Source: Bacillus sp. MRMR6
GTDB taxonomy: Bacteria > Bacillota > Bacilli > Bacillales > Cytobacillaceae
Assembly: GCF_001940785.1 (NCBI RefSeq)
Contig: NZ_MSLS01000027.1
Span: 1-62,318, forward strand
Reading direction: 5' to 3'
DNA length: 62,318 nt
This document shows, one piece after another, positions 11,657 through 19,370 of this stretch. Each line of letters opens with the position of its first letter. Position 1 is the first letter of the stretch. Made by a program: the position numbers and the translations under genes. A model generated the notes under the pieces. It ran no database searches. It saw nothing but the letters and a program-made list of their open reading frames with translations, and was not told where the DNA came from.

Positions 11657-14035
11657 ATGTTGGAAGAAAATATTCAACAGCATGTTGATAAGCTATTACA
11701 ATATATGAGGGACGAGGCTTATAAGCCGCTAACAGTCCAAGAACTTGAGGAAGCTTTCGGGATTTCTGATTCGAGTGACTTTAAGGAATTTGTAAAAGCT
11801 CTTGTCCAAATGGAAGAAAAAGGGTTGGTTGTTCGGACCCGCAGTAACAGATATGGTTTGCCGCAAAAAATGAACTTAATTCGCGGAAGATTGATTGGAC
11901 ACGCCAAGGGCTTTGCCTTTGTCGCTCCAGATGAACCTGGAATGGATGATATTTTTATCCCGCCAAACGAAACAAATACCGCTATGCACGGCGATACCGT
12001 TCTCGCACGAGTTTCATCTGAAACTTCAGGCCAGCGCAGAGAAGGAAGCATCATTCGCATTATCGAGCGAGGCGTTCAGCAAATCGTTGGAACCTATGTG
12101 GAAAGCAAGAGCTTTGGTTTCGTGATTCCAGATGATAAGAAATTTGCCGGCGATATCTTTATTCCTAAGGCTGCCTCTAAGGGAGCGGTTGAAGGACATA
12201 AGGTTGTAGTGAAACTCATCACGTACCCTGAGGGCAGGAAAAGTGCTGAAGGTGAAGTAATTGAAGTACTTGGTCATAAAAATGATCCAGGCGTCGACAT
12301 TCTTTCTGTTATACATAAGCATGGTCTGCCAATGTCGTTCCCAGAGGATGTATTGAAGCAGGCAAACGAAACACCTGATACGATTGAAGAGAGTGAATTG
12401 GAAAACCGTCGTGATTTACGGAATGAAGTCATCGTAACCATTGATGGTGCCGATGCTAAGGACTTAGATGATGCCGTGACGGTTACAAAGCTAGAGAATG
12501 GTAACTATAAGCTGGGTGTTCATATTGCTGATGTTAGTTATTATGTAAAAGAAGGCACCCCGATTGATCAAGAAGCAGAAGACCGAGCGACAAGTGTTTA
12601 TTTAGTAGACAGGGTTATTCCAATGATCCCGCATCGTCTATCAAATGGAATTTGTTCATTAAATCCCAAGGTTGATCGGTTAGTGCTTTCATGTGATATG
12701 GAGATTAATGACGAAGGTCGTGTTGTTAATCATGAAATTTTTCAAAGTGTAATTAAAACAACAGAGCGGATGACCTATGCTGATGTTAATAAAATCTTAG
12801 TTGATAAAGATGAAGAAACAAGAGCAAGTTACGAGTCGCTTGTCCCGATGTTTGAATTGATGGAGGAACTGGCTTCCGTTCTAAGAAATAAAAGGATGCA
12901 GCGAGGTGCCATCGATTTTGATTTTAAGGAATCAAAGGTTTTGGTTGATGAAGAAAGTAAACCAACGGATGTTGTCCTCCGGGAACGGTCAGTAGCTGAA
13001 AGGCTTATTGAGGAGTTCATGCTGGCAGCAAATGAAACCGTTGCAGAGCACTTTCATTGGATGGAAGTTCCGTTTATTTACCGAATCCATGAAGATCCAA
13101 AGGAAGATAAGCTGAGAAGGTTTTTTGAATTCATTACAAACTTTGGGTATATCGTGAAAGGAACGGCCAATGAGGTACATCCAAGAGCGCTTCAAGAAAT
13201 TATTGAAGAGGTCCAAGGGAAGCCTGAGGAGATGGTTATCTCAACCGTTATGCTCCGTTCGATGCAACAGGCTAAGTATGACCCAGAAAGCTTAGGACAT
13301 TTTGGTTTATCAACTGAGTTCTATACACATTTTACTTCACCGATCAGGCGTTTTCCTGATACGATCGTTCATCGCTTAATCCGGACGTATTTAATAGAAG
13401 GAAAGCTAGATGCAACGACGAGGGAGAAGTGGAATGTCCGCTTGCCTGAGATTGCTCAGCATGCCTCCAAAATGGAGCGTCGCGCCGTTGATGCGGAACG
13501 GGAAACGGATGAATTAAAGAAAGCTGAATACATGGAGGATAAGATTGGTGTTGAGTATGATGGCATCATTAGCTCTGTCACCAACTTTGGGATGTTCGTT
13601 GAGCTGCCAAATACCATCGAAGGTCTTGTCCATGTCAGCTATATGACCGATGATTACTATCGGTTTGACGAGCGACATTTGGCAATGATTGGTGAGCGAA
13701 CAGGAAATGTATTTAGAATTGGTGATGAAATCACCGTTCGAGTGGTAAAAGTGAATAAAGATGAACGGTCAATCGACTTTGAAATTGTTGGAATGAAAGG
13801 AACTCGCCGCGAGCGTTCAGATACGCCGAGAGTTTTCCAAACCGGCAGTGATGTGAAAAAACCACGTCGGAACAAGACAACAGAAGGACGAGGGCAAGCT
13901 GGAGGTCAAGGACGAGGCCAAGGTGAAGGTCAAAAATCCGAGAGCAGTGAAAATGGTAAGGGTCCAAGAAAGAAGCGAAAATTCTACGACAATGTCCCTA
14001 AAAATAAAAGCACAAAACGCAAAAAGAGAAGATAG
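11657..14035 (+). CDS. rnr: Ribonuclease R
   Basis: A processive 3'-5' exoribonuclease able to degrade structured RNA, and the nuclease that removes faulty mRNA during trans-translation. The 792-residue protein has an N-terminal HTH (about 1-75), two cold-shock domains (about 80-220), the RNB domain with the Mg-binding [20 protein letters not shown] and SPIRRFPD, an S1 domain (about 630-715, [16 protein letters not shown]), and a Lys/Arg/Gly-rich tail. AAGGAGGG precedes the ATG. Its position just before smpB and ssrA groups the rescue system with the nuclease it uses. Confidence 0.97.
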   Translation: MLEENIQQHVDKLLQYMRDEAYKPLTVQELEEAFGISDSSDFKEFVKALVQMEEKGLVVRTRSNRYGLPQKMNLIRGRLIGHAKGFAFVAPDEPGMDDIFIPPNETNTAMHGDTVLARVSSETSGQRREGSIIRIIERGVQQIVGTYVESKSFGFVIPDDKKFAGDIFIPKAASKGAVEGHKVVVKLITYPEGRKSAEGEVIEVLGHKNDPGVDILSVIHKHGLPMSFPEDVLKQANETPDTIEESELENRRDLRNEVIVTIDGADAKDLDDAVTVTKLENGNYKLGVHIADVSYYVKEGTPIDQEAEDRATSVYLVDRVIPMIPHRLSNGICSLNPKVDRLVLSCDMEINDEGRVVNHEIFQSVIKTTERMTYADVNKILVDKDEETRASYESLVPMFELMEELASVLRNKRMQRGAIDFDFKESKVLVDEESKPTDVVLRERSVAERLIEEFMLAANETVAEHFHWMEVPFIYRIHEDPKEDKLRRFFEFITNFGYIVKGTANEVHPRALQEIIEEVQGKPEEMVISTVMLRSMQQAKYDPESLGHFGLSTEFYTHFTSPIRRFPDTIVHRLIRTYLIEGKLDATTREKWNVRLPEIAQHASKMERRAVDAERETDELKKAEYMEDKIGVEYDGIISSVTNFGMFVELPNTIEGLVHVSYMTDDYYRFDERHLAMIGERTGNVFRIGDEITVRVVKVNKDERSIDFEIVGMKGTRRERSDTPRVFQTGSDVKKPRRNKTTEGRGQAGGQGRGQGEGQKSESSENGKGPRKKRKFYDNVPKNKSTKRKKRR

Positions 14036-14037
14036 TA

Positions 14038-14070
14038 TAAGAGAGGGCCTTAATAAGGCTCTCTTTCAAT
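14038..14070 (+). terminator. Hairpin after rnr
   Basis: AGAGAGGGCCTT pairs with AAGGCTCTCTTT over a 3-nt loop (12 bp including G-U pairs). The T-run is short, so termination into smpB may be partial. Confidence 0.6.
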
Positions 14071-14124
14071 TGTGATGCAGGCTTATTTTTGCTACAATAA
14101 AAGCCTAGAGAAGAGGTGTAGCGA

Positions 14125-14592
14125 ATGCCAAAAGGTGTAGGTAAAGTGGTTGCTCAAAATAAGAAAGCGAATCATGATTATTATATTGAAGAAACGTATG
14201 AAGCAGGAATTGTTCTTCAAGGAACTGAGATTAAGTCAATCCGCGCTGGTAAAGTGAATTTAAAGGATTCATATGCTAGAATCCATAACGGTGAAATGCA
14301 TTTAATTAATATGCACGTGAGCCCTTATGAGCAGGGGAATCGTTTTAATCATGATCCACTAAGAGAAAGAAAGCTATTACTCCACAAGCGCGAGATTCAT
14401 AAATTATTTGGTGAAACAAGGGAAGCCGGCTATGCGCTTATTCCTTTAAAGATTTATTTGAAAAATGGATTTGCAAAAGTTTTATTAGGTCTTGCAAAAG
14501 GTAAGAAGAATTATGATAAACGTGAAGTCTTGAAGCAGAAAGAGGCTAAGCGAGATATCGAACGAGCTTTCCGTGAGCGACAAAAGATGTAA
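14125..14592 (+). CDS. smpB: tmRNA-binding protein SmpB
   Basis: A 155-residue protein that binds the tRNA-like domain of tmRNA, delivers it to stalled ribosomes and monitors the empty mRNA channel with its C-terminal tail. Characteristic segments are [63 protein letters not shown] and [22 protein letters not shown], followed by a basic tail. The RBS is AGAGGTG. It lies 147 nt upstream of the mature tmRNA sequence, which has its own promoter. Confidence 0.98.
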   Translation: MPKGVGKVVAQNKKANHDYYIEETYEAGIVLQGTEIKSIRAGKVNLKDSYARIHNGEMHLINMHVSPYEQGNRFNHDPLRERKLLLHKREIHKLFGETREAGYALIPLKIYLKNGFAKVLLGLAKGKKNYDKREVLKQKEAKRDIERAFRERQKM

Positions 14593-14608
14593 TTACAAAT
14601 ACTTACAA

Positions 14609-14636
14609 TTGAAATATGCGCTCAGTATGTTATAAT
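14609..14636 (+). promoter_or_regulatory. Sigma-A promoter for ssrA
   Basis: TTGAAA at 14609-14614 and TATAAT at 14631-14636 are 16 nt apart. Transcription would start near 14643, giving a 5' leader of about 97 nt that RNase P must remove to expose the mature tmRNA end. Confidence 0.8.
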
Positions 14637-14827
14637 AAGTTTGTCGCTAAGGAGCGATGAAAACTTTTGCTCAAACTATTGTTGAGCATCCTAACGTCTG
14701 CTGCTTAAATCTTTAACTAGATTTCAGCACATTTTATATGGGGGCGCTACGGATTCGACAGGGGTAGTTCGAGCTTGGGTGGCGAGTCGAGGGGATCGGC
14801 CTCGTTAAAACGTCAACGCCTATAACT

Positions 14828-14863
14828 GGCAAAACTAACAACAACCTAGCTTTCGCAGCTTAA
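14828..14863 (+). other. tmRNA proteolysis-tag reading frame
   Basis: The resume codon GGC is followed by codons for KTNNNLAFAA and a stop. With the non-templated Ala the tag is AGKTNNNLAFAA. It ends in Ala-Ala, the ClpXP-recognised end, but has Leu-Ala-Phe where the B. subtilis tag has Val-Ala-Leu. The frame lies in the correct place between the tRNA-like 5' region and the downstream pseudoknots. Confidence 0.85.
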
Positions 14864-15082
14864 TAACTGCATAGCTGTTCGCCCCTCCATCGCCTATGTG
14901 GTAGGGTAGCGGACTCACTCTTAGTAGGCTACACCGGAGCTCACCGTCTGAGGGCGAAGGAAGAGAACAACCAGACTAGCTGACCGGAAGCCTGTCGACA
15001 GGCAAAAGGATCAGCGAAGCGCCAATATGTCGACTACACTCGTAGAAGCTTAAGTGCCGATATCTTTGGACGCGGGTTCGAT

Positions 15083-15369
15083 TAGTAACTTAGTCGCCTT
15101 ATGTGGTAACACATAAGTGAAAATTCGGCTTTATCGGTGAAACCTACGTCGCGCTAAAGTGCGATAAGGCAATGCCGAGCGGTATGTGGAGTAATCCAAC
15201 AGCCGTGTATCGACTCATAGGCTGCCATTATTGAATGGTAGTACTAGGATGCGAAATCCTGCCTCCTTAAAGAGGTAAAATATATGTTTCGCATAAGACG
15301 CCGAAGGACCTGTGAAATTAACAGGTTCAAGATATAGTCAGTGCCATTGCGAAAGCATGGAAACGCACG
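15083..15369 (+). ncRNA. Group I intron in the tmRNA T-loop
   Basis: A 287-nt insertion with hand-traceable group I helices. P1: exon CGAU pairs with GUCG at 15093-15096 (U-G at the splice site), extended by UAG/UUA. P2: CTTATGTG/CACATAAG with a GUAA loop (15098-15117). P3: CGGCUU (15126-15131) with AGGCUG (15219-15224). P5 hairpin: TCGCGC/GTGCGA. P6: TGGA-GUAA-TCCA. P7: GACU (15212-15215) with AGUC (15336-15339) in the classic AAGATATAGTC. P8: CCATT/AATGG. An extra arm ATGCGAAA/TTTCGCAT spans 15249-15294. P9 carries a GAAA loop inside GTGC/GCAC. The last intron base is G (15369). There is no ORF inside it, so any homing nuclease must act in trans. Confidence 0.93.
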
Positions 15370-15404
15370 TCCCGCCGTCTCCACCATACATAAGGTGGAT
15401 AACA

Positions 15405-15429
15405 AACCAGCAGAAATGCTGGTTTTTTT
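15405..15429 (+). terminator. ssrA terminator
   Basis: AACCAGCA pairs with TGCTGGTT over GAAA, followed by seven Ts. It lies 19 nt after the CCA and abuts the stop codon of the convergent endonuclease gene, so the spacing is very tight. Confidence 0.9.
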
Positions 15430-15835
15430 ATATGCTAAAAAAATCCTCCTCAAACCTTACCTTTTGCTCTAGTAATTCTCCGTTATATTTACCATTTCTT
15501 GGTGTTACCCTTTCGTAATTACAGATAATCCATAGAGCACGGTTCCTTTTCTTATCTACTCTGAGATATGGGGTTATCTGTTTTAATACTGACAGAACTG
15601 TATCCTTATTCTTGATATTCAATGAGAATGATTTTTTATGTTTGTCTGGTTTATAATTTTTTTTATCAGTGATAGTACCTCTAGTAAGTGATAATACATA
15701 TTCTAATAAGTCTCTATCAGTCGAGGCGATTGAAATACAAGGCCGCCTGTGTTCATTATGATGTAATGTTGTTAATGTAATTGATCCCTCACCGTCAATA
15801 ATTCCAGCTACATACGCAGCTTCCCAGGGTTCCAT
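15428..15835 (-). CDS. Single-motif LAGLIDADG homing endonuclease, free-standing
   Basis: A 135-residue protein with one LAGLIDADG motif near its N-terminus (AAYVAGIIDGEGSITL; the acidic residue is the Asp of IIDGEG), so it should act as a homodimer that cuts a near-palindromic DNA site. I chose the ATG at 15835 because AGGAGG lies 8 nt upstream in the message; a longer frame begins at 15874 without an RBS. It is convergent with ssrA, with its stop codon inside the T-run of the ssrA terminator. It is outside the intron. Such a nuclease beside an ORF-less intron could mobilise the intron in trans by cutting intron-less ssrA; this is inference. Confidence 0.88.
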   Translation of the reverse strand: MEPWEAAYVAGIIDGEGSITLTTLHHNEHRRPCISIASTDRDLLEYVLSLTRGTITDKKNYKPDKHKKSFSLNIKNKDTVLSVLKQITPYLRVDKKRNRALWIICNYERVTPRNGKYNGELLEQKVRFEEDFFSI

Positions 15836-15886
15836 TAGAAAACCTCCTAAATGAAACATGTGTTCTAATTTCATTCTACTACTTTA

Positions 15887-15900
15887 TGTAAAATTTTACA
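15887..15900. promoter_or_regulatory. 14-bp perfect palindrome upstream of the endonuclease gene
   Basis: TGTAAAATTTTACA is a perfect palindrome 52 nt upstream of the endonuclease start codon. Its position suits an operator or a promoter-overlapping site. The 15901-16085 stretch beyond it holds only a weak frame that I do not accept. Confidence 0.4.
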
Positions 15901-16085
15901 ATTAGAAAAACTAACAGGTATCAGGGCATTGATTTAACTCCAACAAACGCATTTTTATTTATAGACCAAGGAATAATATAGTTGAATGTGTCTGACTTCG
16001 GCTTAGGGAAGGACTCCGAAAGTCTATCGACTTTTAAAAAAATTTGCTCATTGGTTTCATCCTTATAGCAAAAGTAATAAAAACA

Positions 16086-16109
16086 AAAAGCTACCGATTG
16101 GTAGCTTTT
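16086..16109 (-). terminator. Terminator of the RNase J gene
   Basis: AAAAGCTACC-GATT-GGTAGCTTTT is a perfect 10-bp stem, followed on the minus strand by a T-rich tract. Confidence 0.85.
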
Positions 16110-16118
16110 CATTTTACT

Positions 16119-17795
16119 TTAAGTTGTAGAGACTTCCATCAAAATTGGTAATATCATTGGTCGTCTTCTGGTTTCCTTATAAATTAATGGCTCAACCTGA
16201 GTTAATATCTCCTTCTTAATGGTGACCCACTGAAGTCGTTCTGCTTCGAAAGCCTTTAATGTAGCTGTAGATGCAGCATCTCTAATTTTCCCCAATAATT
16301 CTTCAGATTCTCTCATAAAGACAAATCCTCTCGTAATAATTTCAGGACCGCTAATGATGGTTTTATTTTTAAAATCAATAGCTATAACTGCCATTAAAAT
16401 GCCAGACTCTGAGAGTTTTTTACGATCGTTAAGGACAATTGCCCCAATGTCACCTATTCCTTCACCGTCAACGTAAACAGGATCTGCTTGTACATTACCA
16501 GTCACCTCGGCAGTTTTTTCATTGACTTCGAGTATGTTCCCATTATCCATTAAGAATGAATTGCAGATAGGTACACCACATTCCTGTGCTAACTCTGCAT
16601 GCTTCTTTAGCATTCTGAATTCTCCGTGTATTGGCACAAAAAAAGTAGGTTTCATCAATCGAAGCATAAGTTTCAGTTCTTCTTGAGCTCCGTGACCTGA
16701 TGTATGAATATCAGTTAGTTTATGATGGATTACATTTGCACCAGCACGACTTAATTGATCAATAATTTTATTAATACCTATTACATTACCTGGTATTGGG
16801 GAAGAAGAAAAAATGACAGTATCCTCTTTCTTTATTGATAGTTGGGGGTGCCTCTTAGTAGCAATTCTTGATAAGGCAGCAAAAGGTTCTCCTTGGCTAC
16901 CAGTACAGATGACAAGCATTTGTTTATCAGAATATTTGTTAATATCAGTCTCATGAATTAATGTGTTGTCAGGAATATTTAAATAACCAAGTTCTTGTCC
17001 AATTCGCACTGCTTTTACAAGACTTCTTCCAAGAACAGCAATTTTTCTTTTATTAATGACTGCTGCATCAATTGCTTGTTTAAACCGATACATATTGGAC
17101 GAAAAAGTAGCAAAAATAATCCGCCCTGAAATATGGTTAAAAAGATCGTGTATCGTTTGACTGATTTTCCTTTCAGACATTGAAAAACCGGGAATTTCAC
17201 TATTTGTACTATCCGAAAGCAGGCAGATTACCCCTTCATTACCGATTTCAGCCATTTTTGAAATATTGGGGGGATGACCTAAAGGAGTCAAATCAAACTT
17301 GAAGTCACCTGTATGAACAACATTCCCTTTCGGTGTTTTTACAACGATGCCGTATGAATCGGGAATACTATGTGTTGTTCGAAAAAAATCTACTGACAAG
17401 TTTTTAAAAGAAATTATTTTGTCCTCTTCAATTTCATAAAACCTTGCTTTATCCACTAGTCCATGCTCTTTTAGTTTTTCCTTAATTAACTCAATGGCCA
17501 ATTTTCCAGCGTAAATTGGTATGTTTATTTCCTTTAATAAAAAAGGAATCCCCCCGATATGATCCTCATGCCCATGTGTAATGAATAAACCTTTTATTTT
17601 ATCTTCATTTTCAATCAAATAAGAGTAATCTGGAATAACATAATCAATTCCAAACAAATCATCTCCCGGGAATTTAATACCTGCATCCACTATAATAATT
17701 TCATCTTGATATTTTATAACATAGGTGTTTTTACCAATCTCCCCAAGACCACCGAGTGCAAAAATTTCTATGTTATTTTCTTTTCCAAACGTCAT
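16119..17795 (-). CDS. Ribonuclease J family protein (RNase J1-like paralogue)
   Basis: RNase J enzymes degrade RNA 5'-3' and cut internally; Bacilli normally have J1 and J2. This 558-residue protein has the metallo-beta-lactamase core (THGHEDHIGG with His74, His76, Asp78, His79), beta-CASP elements (SDSTNSE, FATFSSNMYR, CTGSQGEP, FSSSPIPGN), DIHTSGHG, PIHGEFRM and the C-terminal domain ending RRRPMILPILMEV. It aligns along its full length with J1 from memory, but with many substitutions. It sits outside the usual J1 context, next to ssrA, so it is probably an additional copy; active-site residues look intact. RNase J2, which often loses them, is a less likely identity. It is divergent from the arsN1-like gene. 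Confidence 0.93.
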   Translation of the reverse strand: MTFGKENNIEIFALGGLGEIGKNTYVIKYQDEIIIVDAGIKFPGDDLFGIDYVIPDYSYLIENEDKIKGLFITHGHEDHIGGIPFLLKEINIPIYAGKLAIELIKEKLKEHGLVDKARFYEIEEDKIISFKNLSVDFFRTTHSIPDSYGIVVKTPKGNVVHTGDFKFDLTPLGHPPNISKMAEIGNEGVICLLSDSTNSEIPGFSMSERKISQTIHDLFNHISGRIIFATFSSNMYRFKQAIDAAVINKRKIAVLGRSLVKAVRIGQELGYLNIPDNTLIHETDINKYSDKQMLVICTGSQGEPFAALSRIATKRHPQLSIKKEDTVIFSSSPIPGNVIGINKIIDQLSRAGANVIHHKLTDIHTSGHGAQEELKLMLRLMKPTFFVPIHGEFRMLKKHAELAQECGVPICNSFLMDNGNILEVNEKTAEVTGNVQADPVYVDGEGIGDIGAIVLNDRKKLSESGILMAVIAIDFKNKTIISGPEIITRGFVFMRESEELLGKIRDAASTATLKAFEAERLQWVTIKKEILTQVEPLIYKETRRRPMILPILMEVSTT

Positions 17796-18058
17796 ATACT
17801 CACTCCATCCATTTTAAACTGTTAGGTTAATTCTATCATAAAAAATGGAGGTTACTAAAAAGTGTGTTTTTCCTCATAGATAAAGATAAATGGGATAACA
17901 TTATATTTCTGATTAGATATAATAATCATAGCGACAGTTTTAAAGAATGATGTACTTTTTAATTCCTGATTGAGACAAAAAGGAAAGCATATCCTAGAAG
18001 TAGAGGTCGTTCGGAATTTGTATAATATCTTGTGACAAAATAAAGGGGATAATAAGAC

Positions 18059-18553
18059 GTGATAAATGTAGTCATAAGAGAAGCAATGGATTCGGACATT
18101 CTGTCAATTCAAACTATCTACAATCAAGGAATTGAGGCTAGGATTGCAACGTTAGAAACAGAAATTAAAGATGAAACATACATGAGGAATTGGCTTGAAA
18201 ATCATCGGGGCAGATATAAGGTAATCGTGGCAGAAGAAATGGGACAAATTGTTGGTTGGGCTTCTTTAAATCAATACAATAATCGGTGTGCATATGATGG
18301 GGTCGCTGATTTATCAGTTTATATATCTAGGGAGTATAGAGGTAAGGGTGTTGGAAAGAAACTGCTGGTAAGACTTGAATCCCTTGCTAAAGAAAATGGC
18401 TTTCATAAAATCATCTTGTTTACATTTCCATTCAATCAATCAGGACAGGGATTATATAAAAAAATGGAGTTTCGTGAAGTCGGGGTATTTCAAAAACAGG
18501 GGATCCTAGGTGGTAAATTCGTTGATGTTATGGTAATGGAAAAACTATTGTAA
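18059..18553 (+). CDS. arsN1: GNAT acetyltransferase, arsinothricin/phosphinothricin type (ArsN1-like)
   Basis: A 164-residue GNAT enzyme that would acetylate the amino group of arsinothricin or phosphinothricin using acetyl-CoA. Typical features are the N-terminal IYNQGIEARIATLETE, the substrate loop GWASLNQYNNRCAYDGVADLSVYI and the acetyl-CoA P-loop REYRGKGVGKKLL. The C-terminal FPFNQSGQGLYKKMEFREVGVF matches the family. The start is GTG with AAAGGGG about 11 nt upstream. It precedes arsR-arsB-arsC on the same strand, which favours the ArsN1 (organoarsenical resistance) identity over a herbicide acetyltransferase; the gene symbol is an inference from that context. Confidence 0.85.
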   Translation: MINVVIREAMDSDILSIQTIYNQGIEARIATLETEIKDETYMRNWLENHRGRYKVIVAEEMGQIVGWASLNQYNNRCAYDGVADLSVYISREYRGKGVGKKLLVRLESLAKENGFHKIILFTFPFNQSGQGLYKKMEFREVGVFQKQGILGGKFVDVMVMEKLL

Positions 18554-18645
18554 CCATCTGGATTGCTAGCTACGGCTATCAGTTTTTACTTTTTTACATT
18601 AACTTTATAATTAACCTATTGAAATTATTTATTGTTTAACATATC

Positions 18646-18665
18646 ATATAAGTAAATAGTTATAT
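18646..18665. promoter_or_regulatory. Candidate ArsR operator, box A
   Basis: ATATAAGTAAATAGTTATAT, a dyad with ATATAA and TTATAT half-sites 8 nt apart. Two closely related boxes follow at 18754 and 18960. It lies between the acetyltransferase gene and the small-ORF gene in AT-rich DNA. Confidence 0.55.
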
Positions 18666-18753
18666 ATTAATTAACGGAACTAACTACGTATTAAATAAAA
18701 TTATCTAATATATATAGGTAAATTATTATCTGTTTATATTCATTAAATACCAT

Positions 18754-18773
18754 ATATAAGCAAATCGTTATAT
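18754..18773. promoter_or_regulatory. Candidate ArsR operator, box B
   Basis: ATATAAGCAAATCGTTATAT, matching box A at 17 of 20 positions with both half-sites kept. It is about 40 nt upstream of the 45-aa ORF and could overlap its promoter. Confidence 0.6.
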
Positions 18774-18814
18774 TGTAAATCAATTATGTAATATAATGCA
18801 TTGGGGGGAAAAAC

Positions 18815-18952
18815 ATGTTATTCCAATCCATTCCTGCAATAGGATTTATTTTATTAGTTTTAATTATTGGAATGCTTCTCTTACGTTATTACAAGGGACC
18901 TTCGATTATCTCTAATTACTTGCATAAAATGATGAATTTATTTAAAAAATAA
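18815..18952 (+). CDS. 45-residue predicted membrane peptide in the ars cluster
   Basis: The ATG at 18815 is preceded by TTGGGGGG and begins a 45-codon frame: a short N-terminus, one strongly hydrophobic helix (AIGFILLVLIIGMLLL, residues 8-23), then RYYKGPS and a basic amphipathic tail ending in LFKK. Start, RBS and composition look genuine. It lies between two candidate ArsR boxes, just upstream of arsR, so it may be arsenic-regulated. I recognise no family. It could be an accessory to the ArsB pump or unrelated. Confidence 0.6.
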   Translation: MLFQSIPAIGFILLVLIIGMLLLRYYKGPSIISNYLHKMMNLFKK

Positions 18953-18959
18953 CCAAAGG

Positions 18960-18979
18960 ATATTAGTAAATGGTTATAC
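18960..18979. promoter_or_regulatory. Candidate ArsR operator, box C
   Basis: ATATTAGTAAATGGTTATAC, the third copy of the ars-cluster motif, weaker at its ends. It lies 30 nt upstream of the arsR start, where autoregulation would be expected. Confidence 0.55.
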
Positions 18980-19009
18980 AGTAATACTTGGACTGAGGAG
19001 GTGTCATTC

Positions 19010-19354
19010 ATGCAAGTATCGACGGTAGATATTGAAAAAACTGCATCTATTTTAAAATTGTTAGGTGATAAAACACGGTTAACCATGGTGAAAATTCTAC
19101 AAACAAACGATTGTTGCGTGTGTGAATTTGTAGAGATATTTAAAACCAGTCAACCAGCGATTAGTCAACATATACGTAAGCTAAAAGATGCAGGGGTAGT
19201 AAGAGAAACTAGAAGAGGACAATGGATTATCTATTCATTAAATGTGAATAGTGAATACAATCCCTTAATCCAAAACCTACTGCAGCATCTTCCTAACCAA
19301 AACAATAAAATACAAGAACTAGAAGAACTGGGGTTACGTATCTCGTGTGAGTAA
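19010..19354 (+). CDS. arsR: Arsenic-responsive repressor ArsR
   Basis: A 114-residue winged-HTH repressor of the ArsR/SmtB family that leaves its operator on binding As(III) or Sb(III). The recognition helix is in [19 protein letters not shown], and the metal site is Cys35-Cys36-Val-Cys38 (NDCCVCEF) in the helix before it, as in plasmid-type ArsR proteins. I chose ATG 19010: GAGGAGGTG lies 6-7 nt upstream, whereas a GTG at 19001 falls inside the RBS. Three dyad boxes upstream (18646-18979) are likely operators. Confidence 0.95.
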   Translation: MQVSTVDIEKTASILKLLGDKTRLTMVKILQTNDCCVCEFVEIFKTSQPAISQHIRKLKDAGVVRETRRGQWIIYSLNVNSEYNPLIQNLLQHLPNQNNKIQELEELGLRISCE

Positions 19355-19370
19355 TTGGGGGGAGTCCATT

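Larger units (their letters stand above)
14740..15386 (+). ncRNA. ssrA: Transfer-messenger RNA, interrupted by a group I intron
   Basis: tmRNA is charged with alanine and rescues stalled ribosomes, adding a degradation tag. The 5' GGGGGCG (14740-14746) pairs with CGTCTCC near the 3' end in a 7-bp acceptor stem whose third pair is G-U, the AlaRS identity element; the CCA is encoded at 15384-15386. ACGGATTCGACAGGG is the usual conserved 5' region. The tag frame runs from GGC at 14828 to TAA at 14861-14863: (A)GKTNNNLAFAA, then a second stop. The T arm is split: GCGGGTTCGAT ends exon 1 at 15082 and TCCCGC opens exon 2 at 15370. Splicing restores a perfect 5-bp T stem with loop TTCGATT. Exons are 343 and 17 nt, so the mature RNA is 360 nt, normal for Bacillus. 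Confidence 0.96.

Noticed and set aside
15312..15518. Plus-strand frame across the tmRNA 3' end
   Set aside because: Runs through the intron, exon 2 and the terminator; not coding.
15921..16112. 63-codon minus-strand frame between the endonuclease and RNase J genes
   Set aside because: Its first codons lie in the RNase J terminator, no RBS is visible and the sequence matches nothing I recognise; at best a remnant.
15387..17800. Integrated island using the tmRNA 3' end as attachment site
   Set aside because: tmRNA 3' ends are common integration sites, but I found no second copy of the CGTCTCCACCA end downstream and no integrase gene.
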